Shown: piece after piece, positions 57,635-64,000 of the stretch | Numbering within the stretch: the stretch's first letter is position 1 | Layout of the letters: the number at the start of each line of letters is the position of its first letter | Assembly: GCA_030522415.1 (NCBI GenBank) | Contig: CM060112.1 | Span: forward strand, 7,947,001-8,011,000 | Reading direction: 5' to 3' | DNA length: 64,000 nucleotides | From: Channallabes apus | Taxonomy: Eukaryota > Chordata > Actinopteri > Siluriformes > Clariidae | Program-made: the position numbers and the translations under genes | Notes under the pieces: model-generated | The model's database searches: none | Seen by the model: the letters and a program-made list of their open reading frames with translations, nothing else | What the model was told of the DNA's origin: nothing

Positions 57635-57730
57635 TATATTCAATTCAATTTCAATTCAATTTTATTTATATAGCGTTTTTAACAATGGTCATTGTCTCAA
57701 AGCAGCTTCACAAAAATTTAAGAAATGTAA
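57635..57730 (-). mobile_element. LINE 3' tail fragment
   Basis: AATTCAATTTCAATTCAATT and TTATTTATATAGCGTTTTTA, then CATTGTCTCAAAGCAGCTTC, are the reverse complement of the terminal LINE tail at about 35800-35880. Confidence 0.7.
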
Positions 57731-57737
57731 CAAAAAA

Positions 57738-57739
57738 AA

Positions 57740-57780
<41 letters not shown>

Positions 57781-57838
57781 TAATTAATAAAAAAAATAAA
57801 TAAATAAATAAAATAAATAAATAATTTTTTTTACAAAA

Positions 57839-57919
<81 letters not shown>

Positions 57920-57923
57920 TTTT
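57738..57923. repeat. (AAT)n, (AAAT)n, (AT)n and poly-T compound repeat
   Basis: AAT units (57741-57773), AAAT units to about 57825, about 30 AT units (57843-57901) and a T tract in succession. Confidence 0.92.
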
Positions 57924-58044
57924 GCACATTTTTACATTTAAATAAAAGTGTATTTAGCGTTGTTTTTTAAAAATTAATTATTTATAGTTTATTTTTTCTT
58001 TAATGATTAGTAAACAACATCACTGTATGTGGTAACTTCACTGG

Positions 58045-58395
58045 AGGCACAGTGGTGTAGTCTTTAGCACTGTTGCCTTGCACCTCCAGGGTCCAGGTTC
58101 AATTCCTGCCTTGGGGTCTGTGTGCCCGAAAGTTCTCCCTATGCTTAGTGGTTTTCCTCACGGTGCTTCGGTTTCCTCCCACAGTCCAAAGACATGCAGC
58201 TTCGGCTAATTGGTCTTCCCAAATTGCTAATAGTGTGTGAATGAGCATGTGAGTGTGTGTCCTGCGATTAAAGGACCCTCAATACCCTCATAACCCTAAT
58301 TAATGGTGCTTCATGCCCTACAGTAAGTATACTAAGGATTCAGGCCGCCTATGACACTGTATACAGGATAATAAGTATAGGCGATGTGCAAGTGA
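58045..58395 (+). mobile_element. Diverged DANA/Mermaid-like SINE
   Basis: GGCACAGTGGTGTAGTCTTT, GGTTCAATTCCTGCC, TTTCCTCCCACAGTCCAAAG and CATGCCCTACAGTAAG in family order, ending ACAGGATAATAAGTATAGG. Well-preserved copies read GCCCTAAGT or equivalent at the 3' site, whereas this copy has TACAGTA (58319-58325). Confidence 0.83.
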
Positions 58396-58984
58396 GAGAG
58401 TGAGTGAGTTATTCTGCACAAGACACATCTTCCTACCTGGCATTATTTTACCCTTTGATAGAGTAAATAACTGCACCCACACAGTAACACCATACTTGGC
58501 ATTTTAACGAAGCATAAAAAGACAGAATTGAAGCTGGTACTGTAGACACCAGCTGTGTTAGTGTTTAGGGCAAACATATAACTTTAACCAAAGTATTAAG
58601 ACAAACTAATTAGTTACTTACTAACTACCAAAGAGAAATTTAAAGTTGTTTAAATTTAAATGTTTGAACTCCTGTTTGTTGATCTGGGTTATTGTACCGC
58701 TTTGAGGTTTTATTGAAAACCATGGTGTTTGCTGCAAGCCTGCGTAGGAAAACCTGCTATGACCAGGAAAAGCAGTAACAGGAAGGGAGAGATGGTGTGG
58801 GTGTAATAGAAGTGACAAGAAGAAGAGGCGCAACTTTTTAGAATAGTTTGTTAGAAAGAATTCTCGACAAACCATCAGCCAATGAGATACAGAGAACAAA
58901 ACCCGGGGTTTATATTAACCCTCGATGCGCAAGAACAAACGAACCAAAGAGTGCCTCCTACATACCAGGAAGTCAAAGAACCTT
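58396..58984. other. No gene or recognised repeat
   Basis: Unique-looking sequence. Confidence 0.5.
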
Positions 58985-59095
58985 AAGGAATCCCACACAG
59001 AGACAGGGTGAGAACTCACCTTATACAGACCCCAGGTTCAGGATAGAAGCGAGGACTCTGGCGTTGTGAGGCGGCAACGCTACACAAACCGCCCA
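58985..59095 (-). mobile_element. SINE head fragment
   Basis: CCCACACAGAGACAGGGTG and GGACTCTGGCGTTGTGAGGC, GGCAACGCTAC are the reverse complement of a DANA-type head and first body segment. Confidence 0.5.
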
Positions 59096-59584
59096 CAACC
59101 AGAACAGAGCAGAACAGAACAGAAAACTAATAAGATGCACGTAGTACACCTGAGAGGAACATGCTGAAATAAAAGCGGTCATTAAAAGCGCTTGGTGAAA
59201 ACAGAACGCAAATGTTAGCAACATCTTTCATTTTTTTTCCATTTCTTTTCTCTCCCACTTGTGCCTTGCACTATACAATCTAAAGAGACAGCCTGGGGCG
59301 AAGGCTCTGAACATTGCTAAGTAGGGAACACTACGGGAGGGTTAAGTGGTCCTGGTTGGACTTATTCAACCTCCTGGAAAAAAAAGGAAGCTGCGGTGGA
59401 AAAACAGTAAAGGCAGTAAAGGCCAATGCTTTCGTAGCGTCTCATGAGCATGTGCACTTTTCAAAGCTATTTATTTCAGGAGCCGGGAAATTGGTGGAGG
59501 TGCTGCGTTATACGGGTAGCCATGGTGATTGGAGAAAACCATGACAACCTGTTTTGTGCTTTAAATTTAAACCCATCTAAAAGG

Positions 59585-59587
<3 letters not shown>
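59096..59587. other. No gene recognised
   Basis: A 76-codon plus frame at 59314-59544 is open but domain-free. Bases 59515-59530 include GTAGCCATGGTGAT, an imperfect X-box-like palindrome. Confidence 0.45.

Positions 59588-59651
<64 letters not shown>
59588..59651. repeat. (AT)n microsatellite
   Basis: About 32 AT units. Confidence 0.95.
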
Positions 59652-59654
<3 letters not shown>

Positions 59655-62600
59655 GGTGTTAAAAGGCTTTAAAAGGTTTTCATCACCTGCAGTGGTGTGA
59701 AGGAGGCCATTAGTCACTTTAAGGACTTTATCCGTTCATTAATTCGAACGGTAAAGATTTACTCGACTGCTCGACTTTACCAGAATTCTACAGACAATTG
59801 GTTGTGATTGCTTTCCTGTGGTACCTAATTCTTAGTTGAAATTGTTCTGATATGAGTTAGTTAAATATTCATACCAGTAAAATAACATTAGTGTCTATCT
59901 CTATTGATAGATTCATTTTTCCTTATTGATGTTTTGTCATTTGTCCGCCATGTTCGTGCACACTTAAGGACAGGGAAAGGGACATTACGTACCTAATGCA
60001 AGTACCTAAACCCACATTTAAACCTACTGAAGTACTTTCGGCAAGAAGTCGCATCTTATAACAGTATCGCATCGTGGACCGCACTTTGTCTCCTTAGTAA
60101 TTGCTTCTAAGCCTCTTGAACGTCTAGTGTTGTTGTTTTTTTTGACTGTGTAATATTTTTGATATTTCGGAAAAAAACTGTCAAGAGCAATGTTGGCGTG
60201 TGTTACCCGCACACAGATTTTGGAGAAAACCCACGTTATTGATGACATCACTTCCCTATTTTATTCAGTCCGCTTCTAATGTCAGAAATGTCAGGATATA
60301 TTACACCATCTACACCATCATCTTCTTTGCAAAGCAATGAATGAGCTAATGCTAGCAAATGCCTCCAAATCTAGGATGAATCGCATATTTTTATCAGCAA
60401 AACAGAACCTATCAGATCGCTATGTTACTCTTGTCTTTGTGATAAAGCATCAGGTAAACTGGTACTGTAGATAATCAGATAACCTTTCTGCTCTTTTTTG
60501 TTTTTTTTACTCCAAAATATACCTTGAATGAAAAAATCCACAAAAATGCATACAATCTGAATGTCGGTTAATGGTGCTTCTGCTGTTGTGACTGACATTA
60601 TGGTAATCATGTGTCGCAAAATATAAATAATAGCAGCACAAATCTAAATAGTCTACATTATGAAGTGTTTATTGTACAGAGATAAACTCTAGTTTCAGTT
60701 TATACCCTCCACATGTACATGGGTATTTTTGAGAACAGATGTTTTCCCCGCTCCAAAGAAACTGCCCAGCTGAAAACACAAAAACATGCTGTCAAACCAT
60801 GCCACACCAGCAGGCGGTGATATATGCCTAGTCGAAAAGGTCATGTTGGCCAATCAGAATCCTGAAAAAAAGTTCTCACGTCACACTCTGATGCCAAATG
60901 CAGGCAGTACAGGATAAGATGCACCAGATACAAGCTGTGCAAACCTCATTAATAACAGTTAAGTTTGGAAATGAAATATCCTCATTTTGGGGAGGAAAAA
61001 TCACCTTCACCTTATCTACACCGATATTATGTGGATGAAATGCCACAATGCATGAGGAAAAGACGTTTTTAAAAAGAAAAAACACAAAACATGTGTGGGC
61101 AAGGCCTGAATGTCCCAGGGTGTGTGGTTTCTTGCTGGTGTTGAAAAAGCATCCATAATACTTTAAACAAACATTAGCTAGACAAGAACTTGAACAATAT
61201 GACAAAACAACATCATCGGATCACCAGACTTCACAGACGTAGATGACAGCAGCGCTCCAGAAATATGGCCATGAAGACAATCTGATGAGGACAGAATGTT
61301 CAGGGAAACATAAATACCTTCATGAATGTGTGGTCAGAAAAAAGATCTCATGGAAGCAGTGATTGATATAAAAAATTGGACAGAACTCAATCTTTCAATG
61401 ATTTCCTCATGTTTCGTACTGTACACTGGAGGACCCAAAAGCCGTCTCAGAAACCTTTTGTCTGTGTGTCTGTGTGTCTGTATGTCTGTCCAGATGATTT
61501 TGTCACAGCATCATGCAAAACTAGCTGGACGGAATTTACTGAAACTTTTCCAGTCTTTCTGTATTTGCCCGAAGTTAAATATGCCGCATGAATATAATTA
61601 AAACTTTAAGTAGAAGTGAAGTTATGATCAGTTTTGTTCCAGATTGCATTTCAGCATTCAAAGTTTAGTTTTTTTCTGCATAATTGCTTATAAGATTTAA
61701 ATTATAGTGCAGGTCTAACTTTATGTTTTATACATTGTAGGGCATTAGATACTGTATTTGCCTAAATATATAATTGAAAGAGCGAGTTCTGACCAATGTA
61801 CAGACAAAAACTTTATTAAATTTCTACAGGTAAGGTTGTAAATTACTTTGGCTTTTAATTAGTGTATTGTGTGTCTTGTTGATTATTCATCTGGTGTACT
61901 GTACTGTTTTTTTTTCCCTTGTGTTTTGGCATTGTGATTATATTCTTAATTAGTATTGTTATAATGTTATGACTGTCTTTTAATGTAGCCTGCCAAGGGA
62001 CTGCGAAGCTGGTGCAGACTCTAATACAATACATCAAATAGCAATGTGTATGTTTATTATTGTACATAGTCCTTTACAAATACAGTAATAACAAAGGAAA
62101 CGAATAAATACTGTATGTTAAAGGCATAGTTCTGGCTTTTTTCACATCAAGTGAAAATAGATATATCACTATAGCCTTTGGTCCTTAAAAGGTTTTCCTG
62201 ATCTGCACAGCAACCATGAAGTTTGTCATTACTTACATTGTACTTGCGTTTTGGGCTGGGCAGCACCAATCATCTGACATACTGGTCAATTTTCTAGTGG
62301 ACAGACACACTGTACAGCCTATACGATGTATTATTTTTTTATTATTTTTATGATTATTTTGAAAGACTAACCTATCATGCTATTGGTTTATCTGCTATAC
62401 AGACCGCATTAGCCCAATCTCATGGCACCATAGGTGGAGTGATGAAGTTATAAAAACTTTTTTTTCTTCTTTTCCATCCGTTTTGGGGTCCAAATGGGCA
62501 GAACTAAGTGAAAATGTTCTACAGAAAAGCTACAATTGGAAAAAGCTTAAAAGTTTGGAAATATGTGCTGCAAAATGTGCAAAGATTCCAGCAATGTTTG

Positions 62601-62875
62601 CTTTAGGGGCTGCTGCAATAGCCTTTACCCCATCAGCGGTGCCAAAGTTTGTGCAGCATCATCAGGCAGATGTAGAATGAGCAGGTGGTGAGCCGTGGAG
62701 AAGAGCAGGCGTGTTCTGTAATCAACGATGAGGGCCAGAGTGACAGGCGGAATGAGAAGGAGCAGGAGGAGAGGGTAGTTGAAGTGGTAAGGAGTAGTTT
62801 CATGATAACACGGCCTTGCAGGGAAGGAAGCGGGAAGGAAGCTTGTGCTAGAGTGTGTGCGTTTTGAATGGCAGT
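59652..62875. other. Long stretch without gene or recognised repeat
   Basis: I see no SINE, LINE or transposon signature over 3.2 kb, apart from a CTGTGTGTCTGT patch at 61460-61490. The open frames are short and domain-free. This is the longest repeat-poor stretch in the window and a reasonable place to look for conserved regulatory DNA. Confidence 0.45.
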
Positions 62876-63410
62876 ACTGTGGTTCCTCAGCATATGAATT
62901 TAATCTGTTCCAGAAGACGAGTTCTTAAGGCGAAATTTCGTATAGTGAAATGCATTTTCCCATAGGAAATAATGTAAATGCAGATAATCCGTTATAGCTA
63001 CAGTACCTAAATATATTACCAATATTACCAATTTTCAACACTATAATCATATGTTTGAATATAAAAACAATTAAAACATTTAGAATGAAGTAAAATATGG
63101 AATAAATTGAGATTAAGCCCAATTTACCCTTAATGTATGATACCTCTTGGCATCAGCCACTTTAAAAATGAAACTGAAAGTGGCTCCCTTTTGTTCTTGC
63201 TACCATCGTTGATAATGTTCTTGAGACCCATGGTGCTATGTTTTCAATAAATGTGGCACAAAATGCAAAAAAAAAAAAAAAAACCACACAAAATATGTAA
63301 AGCTTTAATTGTCTTTCCACTGATGTAAAAAAGTTTTGAATGGCTCCCGGACACACAAGCAACTTAGCTGGTGTTCGGTTTGGCTCGGTTCATTCACCTG
63401 TATGCTAAAA
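62876..63410. mobile_element. Possible DNA-transposon derivative
   Basis: GGTTCCTCAGCATATGAATT, TTTCGTATAGTGAAATGCAT and TTTCCCATAGGAAATAATGT are words I associate with a dispersed animal DNA-transposon family. The far end GTTCGGTTTGGCTCGGTTCA / CCTGTATGCTAAAAAT contains a loosely inverted counterpart (AGCATA versus TATGCT). There is no transposase. Confidence 0.35.
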
Positions 63411-64000
63411 ATGCACAATTTTATTTCTGATATTCTGAAAAAATGCAGTATATGCTGTATACATTATATATAAATATCAGTATATACTGTAGTGCAGCTC
63501 GAAATTGTGAAAAGTGTAAAAGATTTTTTTTTAGATATATCATTTAATTAATCCAAAAACTCCGTGAAACTAGATTCATTAAATATAAAATTAAATATTT
63601 CAAGCCTTTTTTTACTTGTTGAAGATAAAAGGGGAAAATAAAAACAACAGCATGTCAAAATATTAGAATATTTCCTAAGATCACTCATGAAAAGGACGAA
63701 CCACGGTCACTCTTGGTGTGTAGCAGGAAATTTATAGCGACAAAGAACTATGGTAATGTACTTATACACACTTTAATTTAGATCTTAGACAGGCTTGAAC
63801 AAACCTGAATTATAACCTTTACGTGTTTTATTCCTTATTTGGAAATCTGATTATGAATATAATGAAGATACTGTATGCTTTCTTACTCTAAAAATAACAC
63901 AGAACAAACCCTTGGAAGAAAAATAAAGTGACCCTTAACAAGAAGTCTTGTTAGACCGGATTAAGTCCACTTTAGCATTAGGCTTTAACTGTCTGACATT
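63411..64000. other. No gene or recognised repeat
   Basis: AT-rich unique sequence to the window end. Confidence 0.5.

Overview
The window looks like non-coding DNA from a teleost fish, most likely an otophysan and plausibly a catfish. This rests on the mix of repeats: Tc1-like and mariner DNA transposons, L2-like LINE remnants, several tRNA-derived SINE families (one built like zebrafish DANA/Mermaid), many AT/CA/GA microsatellites and an AT-rich background. The species call is inference. I found no intact protein-coding gene, no rRNA, no functional tRNA and no CRISPR array. The window is best read as intergenic or deep intronic sequence; two short splice-bounded open segments (28282-28349 and 36520-36609) are the only host-exon candidates, and both are weak.

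Layout. 1-5000: mostly unique AT-rich DNA with a decayed mariner, a truncated SINE and an L2-like reverse-transcriptase fragment. 5009-6869: a 1.86-kb terminal-inverted-repeat element, carrying a nested MITE, that splits an older repeat. 7276-7965: LINE 3' end. 9115-9625: second mariner remnant. 10380-11215: pyrimidine-rich tract with spurious long open frames. 11200-13300: unique DNA including a possible conserved regulatory block. 14537-19440: dense nested cluster with a SINE split by a hAT-type MITE, two ~0.68-kb arms in inverted orientation, a tRNA-Gly SINE with a 17-bp target duplication and three Tc1 pieces. 19441-29133: mostly unique, with SINEs and a mariner C-terminal fragment. 29134-30942: a 1.8-kb element with ~160-bp inverted termini and a broken Pro/Ala/Ser-rich reading frame. 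31281-39597: SINEs, a mariner MITE, a LINE 3' end and a nearly complete Tc1 element missing its first catalytic region. 39990-44616: skeleton of one decayed L2-like LINE with endonuclease, linker, reverse transcriptase and C-terminus in order. 45577-64000: SINE-in-SINE nesting, Tc1 and mariner remnants, more SINEs and long unique stretches.

The most striking signal is not a single feature. The heptamer TACAGTA/TACTGTA occurs about 100 times by eye, against roughly 14 expected from a rough composition estimate. At several sites inside recognisable repeats, related copies or family motifs have plain TA where this window has TA-CAG-TA or TA-CTG-TA, a 5-bp insertion. That is the known excision footprint of Tc1-family transposons such as Sleeping Beauty. 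The window therefore appears to record many past Tc1 excisions, some of which frameshifted other mobile elements.
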